From: Periplaneta americana
Lineage: Eukaryota; Arthropoda; Insecta; Blattodea; Blattidae
DNA length: 64,000 nt
NCBI RefSeq assembly: GCF_040183065.1
Contig: NC_091127.1
Coordinates: 110,735,834-110,799,833, forward strand
Direction: 5' to 3'
Position numbers and translations under genes: made by a program. The notes below the pieces were generated by a model. It searched no databases and had not been told where the DNA came from. It saw nothing but the letters and a program-made list of their open reading frames with translations. Below are positions 1 through 14,000 of the stretch, piece after piece (the first letter of the stretch is position 1; every line of letters starts with the position of its first letter).

Positions 1-430
1 GAGAAAATTGCCTTCTCCCCATTGGTTTGTGCCAACGTGACATCACTAGTCACATGACAGGGAGGAGCACCTCTAATAAAAGAGCGAACCAAAGCCATAA
101 TTAGAGAGCACCCATCTCCTCTTCAAACCAACTTCTTTTCTTCCCCCCTCATCACTTCAACCCCTCACAATTCTCTCTTACAACACTTCCAACTTTGAAA
201 CAGAATCAGTCCCAACTTTGGCTACTGGCAGCAGGCATTTACTGTATAATAAAATTGATCAAAGTATCCTCAACATTAGTTGAAAGCTACATTACATATT
301 ATGCTAATAGCATCCTGCTGGATACATTAAGAAAACATATAATATACAGTAGGCTATATTGTCAGTTGAGTCATAAGTGTTCTAAAACTTAGTGAACATC
401 TTCCTGGATAAAAGGTAAGAACAAATGTTC
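1..430 (+). repeat. LINE 3'-end fragment (RNase H tail type)
   Basis: A short frame near 195-260 reads SQLWLLAAGIY, matching the [12 protein letters not shown] end of the LINE copies at 37.6 and 39.5 kb. The GCTGGATACATTAAGAAAA stretch at 318 also resembles their 3' UTR. It lies in intron 14 of XPO4. Confidence 0.45.
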
Positions 431-637
431 ATATGACCAATAGGTCTCAAAGGCTTTCTTGTCTAAATAATTTCTTCTTCTTCTTCTTTTTCTTCTTCTT
501 CTACTGGCATGCAGCTCTTAAAGTTTAGCTAATGCCTCCTTAACAATGACAGCCTATTTCTCTCTATTCTAAATAATTACTACAAATAGATTTCAAGTAA
601 TTTTTAATTCAAAGTTTTGATTCAATACCTTTTGTAC

Positions 638-1060
638 TTACAAGAGGTACTGAAAGTGTCCTCCATTATTTTCTACACATGCCTTCACACGACTAATACA
701 AGACTGACACAGTCTTTCATAAGCTTCAGGATTTGTATGGACCATCTTGCAAGCTTTCTACACAGGTATCCAAAAGTCCTATGCATCATTTGCTGACATG
801 ACAGACAGTGGTTTCCAAATGATCTCACAGATAAAAATCTAATCGAGTAAGTTATGGTGATCGTGATGACCATGACACTGGGCCACCATGTCCAACCAAC
901 ACATCACCCAGGATAAACGACACAGCAATGCTTTCTGACTGTATGAGAGATGTGTAGTGGGGGCTCAAACATGCAGAAAGAAGAAACCTCTGAGCAGATT
1001 TCATTTCACCGACTTCCAGGATCTGAAAGTAGCTGTCCTGACGTGGGTGTGACAAACTCC
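638..1060 (-). pseudogene. Tc1/mariner-like transposase relic, C-terminal part
   Basis: On the minus strand, out-of-phase segments read GGPVSW.SRSP.LT.LDFYL around 890-830, and CQSCISRVKACVENNGGHF with a terminal LL-stop at 638. That layout (WP.RSPDL.PLDFFLW followed by a CI...GGHFE.LL end) is typical of the C-terminal part of DDE transposases common in insects. Stops and frame changes make it inactive. It sits in XPO4 intron 14. Family assignment is from pattern memory. Confidence 0.5.
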
Positions 1061-1379
1061 GAAAATGTGGTTCCAGGAGGGCCTAGAGATGTTGCCACAT
1101 CGGTGGCATAAATGTGTACAGCTCAATAGAGACTATATTGAGAAAGTGGATGTATCTGTCGAAGTATAGAGGTTCTGGTTGAGTGTAAAAAAATAAAGTG
1201 TAATTCAATATGGAACGCCCCTCATATATATCAAAGTTAACAGTGATTAAAAAACTGTTGTCGATAATGCCCATGAAGTCACTTAAATATGCACTCCTGT
1301 ATACATGACTTATAGATCTATGTCTAAAATGCAGGTAGTAGGCCATTGATGATACAAAGTAAGAGAGTTCAGCCGGCAC

Positions 1380-1500
1380 CATGAATTGGGTCCCAGCATA
1401 GCTCAAATGAAAAGAGTGCTCAGCGCACAAAGCTGAGAGGTCCTAGGTTCGATTTCCGGTGCCGGAACGAATTTTTTTTTCCAATAATAGGTATCTACAT
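1380..1500 (+). repeat. tRNA-derived SINE-like head
   Basis: A TAGCTCAAATGAAAAGAG A-box-like segment and a GGTTCGATTTCC B box about 50 bp later mimic tRNA promoter boxes. They are followed by GCCGG and a T-run. No clean cloverleaf can be folded, so it is a SINE head rather than a tRNA gene. Confidence 0.45.
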
Positions 1501-1731
1501 GTTGACTATAATCTTTTCGTTGCAAGAATAATCTTACAATAAACAATGGCACGTGCCAGAAGGAAGGCCTGACTGGGTGCAGTCTGGCACCAGATATTCT
1601 CAGTAAGTGATCCCGCCCACTGTTGTACATACTGTTTTATGTTAAACATTTCCCGTTACTTGTCAAAGTAGACCTAATCTCACTAATATGCATTTGTTTG
1701 CTTAGGAAACTGTTACTTTATAATTAATTAA

Positions 1732-1995
1732 TTGGATTCAACTCACTTAACTTACTGTATACATTCAACACCATTTCTTCTCTTCACTTTATATTTAGTA
1801 ATCCTGCATAGAATTGGAATATATCAGTCCCCTAACTGCCCATTGTGCAACTCAAACCAGGAAATGGATTCGGAACACCTCAAAATCTGTGCTTCAGTGG
1901 CTGACCATGATAATATCTTTGAAAAATATTGGAGTGCAAGACGTCATATGACTTTATTGTCAAACGCCTGGCATTAGAAAACAACAACATATTTA
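1732..1995 (+). pseudogene. LINE ORF2 tail relic with CCHC-like end
   Basis: The frame reads [19 protein letters not shown] and then [14 protein letters not shown], ending LLSNAW-stop and followed by an ACAACAACA run. The C..C...H..C pattern after an RNase H domain is usual in R1/I-type non-LTR elements. The same DNA recurs at 38985-39095 (+) and 23070-23240 (-). Confidence 0.6.
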
Positions 1996-2517
1996 GTAAC
2001 CACACACATTGAGGATGCAGAAGCCATACTATCACGTGCTTACGAGAACAAGCTCAAGTGACACCAGAGTATTAGAACAGACTACCTTGGTATTATTCTT
2101 AGTATTCATCTGCTTACAACGTAAATAACAAAATATAAAAAGTAGCTTTTCTTTTAAATAGCGTTTTACATATGAGTGAAGTTATATGTTTCGTCATATT
2201 TAATAACTAGAATTCAATTTTTATTTTAAAATAATATAAGGTTATGATTTCCAAATACGGTGCTGTATATTTTCCTTCGTTGTGTGAGTGTTTCGACTGG
2301 AAGCCAATTACAGGTATGACAGCCACATGCTTGTGTTTACATTAGGATTTTTCTTACAGCGAAAAGGGTATACATATAGTTTCGATTATTCAATGAGTAC
2401 GGCGAGGCCTCATATAACTAACATACCTGTTCATAATTTGAGATTTAAGTGTAAATAAGAAGGTATTGCTAACATACGCAGCTGCTATAAAAATAAGATT
2501 AGTACGACTTCACTTAC
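1996..2517. other. XPO4 intron 14, no gene seen
   Basis: AT-rich intronic sequence next to exon 14. I see no coding segment, repeat boundary or RNA gene. Confidence 0.5.
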
Positions 2518-2677
2518 CTCTGAGTAGTATGTTTCAACAGGAAGCAAATATGATAGAGACCACCTTCGGAGGAACCACATAATAGTAGAACCCACCTCTG
2601 GACTCAGCAGGTGACCAAGTTTCACCTGCACTGCTCTCATTTCCACTTCACACAAACGGAATACTGAAGCAACTAAT
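2518..2677 (-). CDS. XPO4: XPO4 exon 14, last exon visible
   Basis: Residues 599-652. After GTTGCAG the split codon gives R, then [26 protein letters not shown] and [14 protein letters not shown], ending YYSE before GAG|GTAAGT, phase 0. It corresponds to the (R/K)LLSA..RV.EVE.RAI region followed by LSP..G..I.WFL.RW in the family. No further exon is recognisable in 1-2517, so the rest of the gene lies to the left of the window. Confidence 0.94.
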
Positions 2678-4997
2678 CTGCAACACACAAACGTATTCTT
2701 ATTAAGATAGGAAACCAACAAGGAAATATACATATGTATATGACTACACCACGAAACTTTATGCATTAAAAATACCTGAAAATATGCATTCAACTATGCA
2801 GTAAAAACTGTTGAAATATGCGCTAAAAATTGAAATATATGCACTAAAAAATACATTTTAGAGGTTTATTTTATTTTATTCTTTTATTGAGCTTCCTCAA
2901 ATTAGAGGCTGCCATTAGACAAAGCATACAAAACAATACCAGAACAAATAGATAATGAAAGATAACAGAGTAAGAAAAAAAGTAAACAAGTACACAAACA
3001 AGCAATGGCAATTTACAGAATATTTACGATATAAATGAAAATAATTTGAAGCAATAAGTGTTACGAAGCCATATTATACAGAAGACGATTTTCCCATCAG
3101 TAGAAAAACAATTATTTGTCTTCAGAAACCTATTTCTTCAATAAATCTTTTCTATTACTTTTTCCTTTCAGCATGTTGGTGGTTAAACTTGTAAGCAGAT
3201 CGTTCATGTACTGATTCTTCACTTGATTGTGCAGTAAAACTTGTTGAAATTAAAATGTACATGTACATTCATTTTTCGTTCTATTAAATTGAAGTAAAAG
3301 CAGTAAAATTCTGAATGACATCTAGACGACACGTATTTTTGTCCTGGCTCCTGAAAAATTAAACATGGATAGTACGTACACAGAGCAGCAGCTAGCCTCA
3401 TGTTAAAGTGAAAAGCAACCCAACTTATACACTAGAGACAAGTATCCATTGTTGTCGCAGCAATTTCATGACTTCAATACTTATTAATTAATTATTGGTT
3501 TTATTCTGACATAATTTTTATATTTCTTGGGAATTATTCTTATTTTTATCAGAGAGAAATCTTGAAATTAGATAATAAATCGAGTAAAACAACGAAAGAT
3601 GTTAATAGATGCATTTAAATGTGCAAAATAAAAATATATATGCGTTTATAAGGGAAAATCCTCGCGAAATATGCATTTATGCAAAATAAGTTGGCTTCAT
3701 TCGAACATAAAAACCATGATCAGCAAAGATCCACTTTTACTTTTCCAATATGACAAAACAATAAAAGCATGCAATTACAGGAATTTCCACAGTCCGATTT
3801 CTAAAACAACATGGGTAGCAACATTTGCTGTTCATGACAGAGATGGACACCTCTTCACAGAACATACCGGTACCTCTGCAGATACCACTTAATTAAAATT
3901 AGATTCCATAATGCACTACATCCGGAAATATCAAATCCAATGGGATCAATGAATTAACAATGTTATGTATCCAGACACATAAAAAATCAACAGATATGTG
4001 TATAGAGGATTACAGTATGTACTCCTTGCCAGAACGTACACTAAATTTAAATCTGGCCCAATATAATGCTTTAAACAATTTTATACTTAAAATAAACCCA
4101 GGCATTACCTTACAACATGATCTGAAGACTCATCTGCTCCAGGTATGTCGAGAAGATGGTGTCCTGGAGATGCAAGGAGATTCAGAGTTGTCTCGACATT
4201 CACTTGTCCTGAGCTCGCCTGCTGAATACTGTAGTGCATGATTTCAGAGGGGATGAGTGCTGTCTCGCCTTCACTATCCATTGAAATCACGTGACCTACA
4301 CAAAGAGCACCAAAAATCATTAATCATTGTATCAGTGTAAATGAAAATTACTGAAAAATTCATTTTTTCAAATGGTAATAATTTTATCAAATATCATTGT
4401 CTCACATTTTACATGTCTAGTTGTTAATCTACATCCTTCATTAAAGTTCTAACAGGATGATTAAAAGATTTCTTAAGATATCAATAACTGAAGTCTATAG
4501 GCAAATGAAGGACAGACTGGAAGACTGTTATGGACTATAATGAAACAATGTACCCTTAGAAAACACCTGCACAGGACAAGACACTAGGATGAAAGTCAGA
4601 AATGTAGGCTTTGTGGATTAGAAGATGAGGCAGTTTGGGATGTAATCTATGAATGAAATTCATTAAGCCTCAGAAAGTGTCATCTGTTTTGCATTATAAA
4701 TGTGATTCAGAGAATATCACCGAAAGGGATTGCAAGATGGAAGAATATATTAACATTGTGTATTTATAATGCTAACCTTGCACTTAGCTCCACAAACGCC
4801 TAGGCACTATTGGGAAACACGAACAAAGTGATTTTCCTAACCAAATTGTTACACTGTTTAATTAAGTAGCTTATTTATTATAGTGTTTTTTTAAATATAT
4901 AAGAATAACCTCTGGTCATCTTCAAGTTGCATAAATAAATAAAAAAAACGTTAACAAAGACAAAGTTTCAATCTTCCTTTTTTCTTGTCTCAAGCAA

Positions 4998-5052
<55 letters not shown>

Positions 5053-8000
5053 TCATTTATTTATACTGGCAGAGTTAAGGCCAGAGGGTCTTCTCTTACA
5101 CTCTACCATATCACAAAATACACAAGCAGTGAAATTTAACAAAAAGTGAAAAGAACAAAATATTTTCTAAAGCAGTTGGTAACAATCAATTGCAAATGAA
5201 GCACTCAGGCATTAATATTTCAAAACAATGCAGTAACCTGAAAAAGTTCCCCTTTTTATTCACACTGTTTACCATTCTTAGAAATAAGAATCCTATTCAG
5301 ATTACAATATGAGGATCTATAATAAAATTGAAGATCTTGGGTGTAAATAAATACCCATAATATGTATCATAAAATTTTTGCTTTTATTGCAAACACAAAA
5401 GGTTGTCACATTTTTAAAACAGCATAATCCAACCATCTGCTAACATATTCACTTAATTCTCAAATTTGGCTTAACACAGTTTAGTATCAGAGAACTGCAA
5501 ATCTTAATTCGTAGAGTCATCAATATTTACTTCTAAGGTATTTAATTTTACAAACTAATTTTCCAAATACTGCATGTTACTCACTCTTTCCTTCTTTTTA
5601 CGTGGTACTGGCTTCACATAGGATGCAAATTTCGCAATGTCCACTATGTATTTGCTCAGCAAGAGACTATAATGTTTTCATTGTAATAGAGCCTTCAGTT
5701 TTTGTCTCAAAGGTTTCAAAATCTAGAAAGGTTAAGAAAATTATGTTCCAACGATCATTCTTTTTCCTACAGACTTTACAGGTAGGATCATCAGAGATAT
5801 TAAATTGAAGTAAATGTAATTCTATCATAATGTAATCTGTACTGGTTTTCAAGACAAATTTTATTTTGCACTGTAAAATTTTGTAGACTATAATGTCGTT
5901 AGAAGATGTCTGAACTGAATGCAATATGCGATCTTTCTCACTATTTTGCAACTTCAGAGTACATTTCTGAAGGTAGTAATTAATGTTTCTAATTTCGATA
6001 GGACACTTGATTTTCGTGAATGATTTTTTCATGAATTTCTGCTAGGGTGTTAAAATTTTTATAGGTATGAACAAGACTCATTCTGTAGACACGTTTTACG
6101 ATCGCAATTTGTCGCGAATTTTGCTTATTTTTTCCAGTTTTTTTTTTAGAATCTGGCAATTTTTTGCACTAATTGCGATTTTTTTTATGAATATTGCCGA
6201 ATCATAGATTTATCAGTCATAAAATTCCACCTTCGAAAATGAAACATTAAAAAAAAAAGTACGAAATTAATGGTTTGTCTTTCATATTTTATTATGTGAA
6301 AAGCATGGCTACTCAGCTGTGAAAAATGAAAATCTGTGTGTCACGCATGCACAATGCTTAGGTTCGTTACACACTAACACAATGAGATGAAATATGTAAG
6401 AGATATTTACCAGATTTTCAGCAAGAGTATGTTAATGAAAACTAAGGAATAATGTATTTTAATAATTCAGCAACCAAAAGACCTGTCATAGTGTGCAAAT
6501 GAACACAGGCCTAATGTTTTTGATATTCATGTGACACTTTCCTCCATCTGGAATTAGAGTGTAACCGGCCTTATTAATACTGGTCTGCTCGTCGAGATTG
6601 CTGTTTTCCTGTTAGCAGAAATTCTTTCTGGGTTAAATTTGAATGGAGCCATGCCATGCTAATGACAAAACCAAATGACTGAAGTTCTACTGAATATGAT
6701 GATCGATAAAGTGATTTGCATAATTAAATTCAAACATTTTCCTCACGATTTACATGTTTAGACTTTTTTCACAATTTATATACTTAAATAACGAATTCTT
6801 TCACGAATTACAGTAGTTTTATTTACTGACTTCGATGTAATTTTATTCATCGTTTTACAGTATCCCTATTTATTAATATGTTTGGTTCTGTAACCTGTTG
6901 CACTGTTTAAGCACCATTCGCTATTTTATCTGCTATTTCATTACCCAATATGCAGAAATAGCTACAAATACATTGGTAACTTGTGTCCATACATTGTATC
7001 AGATGACCATACACAGGGTTGGTTATGTAGTAACATATGCTTGATTTATAACTCAAAAAGATTTTTAAGCAGAGAATAAGTATATCTTTTTGTTTGGTAA
7101 TGAGATAATGAGATATCCTGAGAAATCACCTTGATAATTGGCAAGGGAAATTAAGCTTGAAATTCTAAGATTTCAGCAAGTAGTGGTACTGATAGTGGTA
7201 ATGGTGGTGGTGTACTGGTAATGGTGGTAGTAGAAATAGTAGCAGCAGTAGTAGTAGTGGTGATAGTACTGTAGTAGTAGCAGCAGTAGCAGTAGTAGTA
7301 GTGGTGGTAGTACTGTAGTAGCAGCAGTAGTAGTATCAGTACAGCAACAATAGTGGTGGTGGTGGGATGGTAGCAATGTGGTGACAGAGGTGGGGATGGT
7401 GGTTATGGTGGTGATGGCAATGAGGGTGGTAATTTATTTAACAAACACTTTCCACTGCAGACATTATTTAGAACCAAAATTTAATATGGATGAGAAATGA
7501 TCAACTAATTCTGACTGGAGCTCTTTACCAGCACAGGATTCTTTTATGTGCTGTAAACACATGACACGAGCCTTCCAACTTCACTTTTCTCCAGGAGGAA
7601 GTAATGCTAAAATTCTTAATTCACTCTAAAATTCATCACCCTTGGCCAAGTTTGAATCTGTAAACCTCAGATCCAATCTAACATTATCTCCACTAAATGA
7701 CCAAGAATGATATTTGAAGCTAGTAATATGAGATATTTGCGAATAATACAAGACTGCAGACTATAAGATCACATAACAAGTAAAGAAATAAAACGGAAAC
7801 AAGTAATTTTCAAGGTGACTAAGCCTGAGACAATTGTATCACATATCTAATAACGCCAGAAAACCAGGTAACCAAACAAGTCTTGTAATACAAACTAGGT
7901 AACCAAGTAATTCTTATTTTATTACAAAGTAAACAAGTAGGTCTTGTATTACAAAGCTGGTAAATAAGTAAGTCTTGTATCACAAAGCAGGTAAAAAGTA

Positions 8001-11000
8001 AGTCTTGTAATACCAATTAGGTAAACAAATAAGTCTAATTACAAACCAGATAAGCAAGTCTTGCATCACGAACTGAATAACCAAGTCTTGTATTACAAAG
8101 CAGATACACAAGCAAGTCTTGTATTACAAAGCAGGTAAACAAATAAATCTTGTATTACAAGCTGAGTAACCAAGTACGACTTGTATTACAAACTTGGTAA
8201 ACAAGTCTTGTATTACATACTAGGTAAACAATTAAGTCTTTATTACAAACCAGGTAACAAAGTAAATCTTTTATTACAGGCAATCAAGTAATTCTTACAT
8301 TACAAACCAGTTACCTTTTGTATTAGAAGCCAGAATAATCAAGTAAGTCTTGTATTATAAACCAGGGAACTAAGTAAGTATTGTATTACAAACCTAATAA
8401 CGCAATAAGTTTTGTTTTACAAACCAGGTAACCAAATAAAATTTGCATTGCAGTAAGACATAGAAGGGTTGAATAAAAAGTAATGGCAACAGTGCTATAA
8501 TTTTGAAATGGCTTTATTATCAGAGAAAACACCTCTTACATTCCTTCAACGTAATCTCTTCCCTCTCCCTCCATATTTCCATCTTCTGCTAGATTTATGG
8601 AAAGCATCCATCTCTGTTGATGTCCTGAAGTGACCACCTTATATAGCATGAATAATGGCGTCTCTTGTGTTGTAATGCTTACCTCTAAGTGGCTTATCAT
8701 TTTGGGAAGAGATCACAATCTCACAGATTCTAATTACGTGAGTACAGCGAATGTTCCAGTACTTCCATCGCCAGCATTCAGAAGAGCTGTCATGGCATTA
8801 GCAGTGTGACTCCTGAGACGGTTCCTCGTATAGGATAAGGAGATTTTCATTAGATTAGTATTTCGTGTTAATATTCTTATATGGATAGGATGCGCGGACG
8901 TGTAAGTTAGTTTCAAAATCTGAGACGGAAGTAACAGGTGGACAGGAAGGCCGAACCCAAGCTAGGGGGACAGGAAACATGTGTCCAGGCGTGGAGTTGA
9001 CTGATGAGGGAATGTATGGACTTTGCCTGCGGGTGGTCAGTAGGATGACGCCAAGCCAGGTTCCAAAAGAGATGATCTGGTATATGTCAGAGAATAGGAC
9101 GCCGGAAGTAGGAGATGTTCTAGTTAACGAACAATTTTTGAAGAACGCGTCTTAAGTGACGTAAGTGTAATCATGGCCAATCAGGATTCTTAATAGAGAC
9201 ACGTGATATATAGATAGGAGGGCGAAATTCTATGTTTGGTGGTTGAAAGTAGGGGGTAGATTTGGCAGATAGACAGAAGGCACATACAACGCGTACGGAG
9301 AGGTTGCACTCCACATATTCTCGGCAAACCTAACTCGGCAGTATAACAATTTACGGACTTAGAATTTTTTAGTGGGTGTAGTAAGAAGTCGTGTGTTGCA
9401 TTATCATTATAAGTCTGAATTCTTTCCTCTCATCACGTTATCAACTGTCCGTTATATTACTGGTGTTTTATAGTACAAAAGATATAATTACGTGAACTCA
9501 GAAATTAGTATACCAACTTGCGGGAAGTGAGAGCGAGATATTATACACTTGGACGCGCATTTCTGCTAACCTGAAACGAACACTTAATAATAATAATAAA
9601 CGTTTTCATAGTTCTTACCAACAACTTCTGGTATGCGCCTACATCATTTCAACCTACGAGCACGTCTCCCAAACCCCATGTCCCGACCGTTTTTGCAGCT
9701 GACCTGGGAACCTCATACCTCTATCGGAGTAATCTCGAGGAGGCTGGCGCCCAAATTAATCTGTGTACATAGTTAATTATTTACATCGACGTGCCATCCT
9801 CGAGATACTTTCCATATTTCGGAGCTGGCAGCCGAGGGCGACGACGACCGCTACAAAATTTGGCGCCCAACGTGGGGCACGAGATGGCAACAATGACCAC
9901 GGCGGGGATCGACGCGAGAGCCGACAGCCGACGCAGGGTTAATGCGGCTCGAGATGGCAACAATGACAACGGCGGGGATCGACGCGAGAGCCGACAGCCG
10001 ACGCAGGGTTAATGCGGCTCGAGATGGCAACAATGACCACGGCGGAGATCGACGCGAGAGCCGACAGCCGACGCAGGGTTAATGCGGCTGATGGCAACAA
10101 TGACCGCCGCGGGGATCGACGCTAGAGCTGACAGCCAACGCAGTGTTCGTAGAGCAGCTTGCAGTATCATCGACCGACAGCCACAACACCATGCAGACTC
10201 CAAACAGCTGAGAACAATGATGGACGGTGGGGGAGACGATCAACCAGGCGTAACCTAGAAGACGTCGATACGTAAGCATAAAGGGTTTCATTTCAATTGT
10301 TGTGTCCATATATATGTACATGTGTGTAATTCATTTTGGTAGGGTTTATTTTGTTTTTGAGTCTAAGGGGAATTGTTGAAGATATATTATATATTACATG
10401 TTGCTAAGGAGCCAGACTAGAAGTAAAAAAAAAAAAAAAAAAAAATGGAGACTACAGCAGGGACGAGTACTAGCCAAGATAAAGAAAGTTCGCGAGGTTC
10501 GGACAATGTCATGTCGAATAGTGTGTTAGAGCGGATATTGGAACAGATGAATCAGATGAGGAACGAAATGATAGAAACTAGTAATAAATTGAAGAGTGAT
10601 TTGAAGAGTGAGATGGGTAATTTGAAGAGTGAGATGGCTGAGAATAGTAGCAGGCTAGAGAGCCAGTTCGGTAATTTGAAGAGTGAGATGGGTAATTTGA
10701 AGAGTGAGATGGCGGAGAATAGTAGCAGGCTAGAGAGCCAGTTCGGTAATTTGAAGAGTGGGATGGCTGAGAATAGTAGTAGTCTAGAGAGCCAGTTAAT
10801 GGAAAGTTCTGACGTATATCAAGAGCAAATTCGTCAATTAAGAAATATAATGAACGAGAGATCTAATAGATTGGGAAATATGATAGAAGAGAGCTATAAT
10901 AGATTGGGAAATGTACTAGCCGAGAACAATAATGAAGTGGAAAGTAAATTAATTGAGGATATTAGTGAATTGAATAATGAGGTAGCCGAGAATAGTAATG

Positions 11001-14000
11001 AAGTGGAAAGTAAATTGATTGAGGATATTAGTGAATTGAATAATGAGGTAGCCGAGAATAGTAATGAAGTGGAAAGTAAATTGATTGAGGATATTAGTGA
11101 ATCGAATAATAAGGTAGCCGAGAATAGTAATGAAGTGGAAAGTAAATTAATTGAGGATACTAGTGAATTGGATATTAAGATAGCCCAAAATAGTAAAGAA
11201 GTGGAAAGTAAATTAATTGAGGATATTAGTGAATTGAATAATGAGGTAGCCGAGAATAGTAATGAAGTGGAAAGTAAATTAATTGAGGATACTAGTGAAT
11301 TGGATATTAAGATAGCCCAAAATAGTAAAGAAGTGGAAAGTAAATTGATTAAGGATATTAGTGAATTGAATAATAAGGTAGCCGAGAATAGTAATGAAGT
11401 GGAAAGTAAATTAATTGTGGATATTAGTGAATTGAATAATAAGATAGCCGAGAATAGTGATGAAGTGGAAAGTAAATTAATTGAGGATACTAGTGAATTG
11501 GATAATAAGATAGCCGAGAATAGTAATGAAGTGGAAAGTAAATTAATTTAGGATATTAGTGAATTGAATAATAAGGTAGCCGAGAATAGTAATGAAGTGG
11601 AAAGTAAATTAATTGTGGATACTAGTGAATTGGATAATGAGATAGCCGAGAATAGTAATGAAGTGAGGAATAAATTAGCTGTGGATATTGATGAATTGGG
11701 AGATAATCTAGATGAGAATTGTAATGAATCGGATAATAAATTAGAAGAGAATATTGATGAAGTGAATAATATGGTAGCTGAGAATTGTAATGAAGTGGAA
11801 ATTAAATTAGCTGTGAATATTAATGAGTTGAAAGAGAAACTAGATGAAAATAGTGCTGAACTGAAAGATAAGTTAGCTGAGAATATTAGTGAATTGAGTA
11901 ATGAACTAGCTGAGAATAGTAACGAAGTGGAATTTAAATTAGCTGTGAATATTAATGAGTTGAAAGAGAAACTAGATGAAAATAGTACTAAACTGAAAGA
12001 TAAGTTAGCCGAGAATATTAATGAATTGAGTTATGAACTAGCTGAGAATTGTAATGAAGTGGAAATTAAATTAGCTGTGAATATTAATGAGTTGAAAGAG
12101 AAACTAGATGAAAATAGTACTGAACTGAAAGATAAGTTAGCTGAGAATATTAGTGAATTGAGTAATGAACTAGCTGAGAATAGTAACGAAGTGGAATTTA
12201 AATTAGCTGTGAATATCAATGAGTTGAAAGAGAAACTAGATGAAAATAGTACTGAACTGAAAGATAAGTTAGCTGAGATTATTAATGGATTGAATAATAC
12301 GATAGCAGGAAATAGTAATGAAGTGGAGAGTAAATTAGCTAAGGATATTAATGAGAATACTGAGGAATTGAATATTAAAGTAGCCGAAAATAATAATGAG
12401 CTGGAAAGTAAAATAACTATGGATATTAATGGATTGGACGATAATCTCGATGAGAATAATAATGAATTGCAGTATAGACTAGCCGAGGACAGTATCAGGT
12501 TAGAGAGCCAGGTGTTAGAAAGTTATAGAGCATTCAAGGAGCAAGTAAATAGAGTAATCGAAAAGTTTTATGAATTTGGGAGCGAGAAAGAGAATGCTAA
12601 AACCATCACAAACATGGGGCGGAGGGCAGAAGAAGCCTTCCCACCCCACAGAGGGTACAATAGCAATGACCATAATGACGGTTGGAGCAGGGATCGGCCA
12701 CACAGTGCTGGCGGTCATGGTTTACAACCCTACAATAATGACCGATTTTCTAACAATGGTACAAAGCGGTACTGCAATGATCAAAGGAGTGAATATAGGA
12801 AGGGCTATTGGAGGCCTCATTTTTCGGCAGGAGGAGAAAAAGTTAAGTGGAAGCATGCTGGTAGATTTAATGTGAGGAGAAGTGTGTCTCCACGTGTAAA
12901 CTGTCAATTTAAGAATGGCACAATGACATATGAGGAAGGCCGCAGACAATCCCATTCGGAGAATGACGATCCGATTCATGATAGACATCCAGGCGACGTA
13001 CCAGGTTAATAAACGAGAATTTGTGTAAAGTTGAAAATAATATGATTTTAATTATAGGAAAAATAAGAATGTGTTTGTTTTGTGCATGTAGTATTTGAGC
13101 GGTATAAGCAACTAGAACCAAGAACTAATGTCAGTGCTGAAAATTTTGTTACTTTTGTTTTCTTTTTGCCACCTTCAGAATTAGTTGTTTTTGTGTGTTT
13201 TCTTATAAGATCATGCGATAAGTAGTATTCCCTGTGGCAGTAATTTAAAGATGATATTAATAAGAATTAATAATGATTAATAATAATGATAGAATATTTT
13301 TTTTAATTAACTTCATTTATGTTCATTCATTTGTAGAGGTTGAATGATTCGATTTGAATATGTATCCATTTTTTTTTAGAATCAATATTAAGTGCCAGAC
13401 CATCATTTTTAGTTCGAGACATAAAGTGGTCCTCTATATTGAGGGGACGTTATTCGAGATGTGTATTCAAGGTTGCAACTATGTATGAGATATGATAAAT
13501 AGCGTCAGTTAGTATTTCAGAAGTATTATGTATCGTTGGTATAATTTTGATTCTGGTTAATAATTATTTCGGTTTTATGAATGTAAATGTGTTTTCAAGG
13601 CTGAAGCTAATGTGTGAAGTATAATATAAAGGGTTAATTGGTATTTTAAAATGTATTGTGTATTGTTTAGTGTATTTTTTTATTGTGGTTCAGAATTCTT
13701 ATTTCTATGTTATAAGTATAAGTATGTATCAAGGAACCGATCATGAATGTGAGTGAGAGAGCGCCATTGTATTCGGATGTGCCCTGAATGTTCCGATTGG
13801 ATGCTGTATATATGTCAGGTAGAAGTCAGTTAAACTGGCGTGTGAGATGTAAGCAGGCGTGAGGTGTGTATATAGATTCATACATGTGAATAGTTGTAAA
13901 TATGTAATAATTGTAAGTGTAAATTTGTACATTGTTTATAAGCATAGCAAAAGGTGTATCCAAGTGTGACTAATTAGGGGACACCGGAGACTAGTAGCGA

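Noticed and set aside
7850..8455. CRISPR-like array
   Set aside because: Units are contiguous and degenerate with no unique spacers, and the context is a eukaryotic intron. It is a minisatellite.
9781..10321. Overlapping short frames around the PBS and 70-bp repeats as coding genes
   Set aside because: They arise from the GC-rich tandem repeats. The only convincing start is the ATG at 10445.
12031..12219. Minus-strand Ser/Leu-rich frame inside the coiled-coil gene
   Set aside because: It is the antisense of the regular repeat units and shows no independent coding signal.
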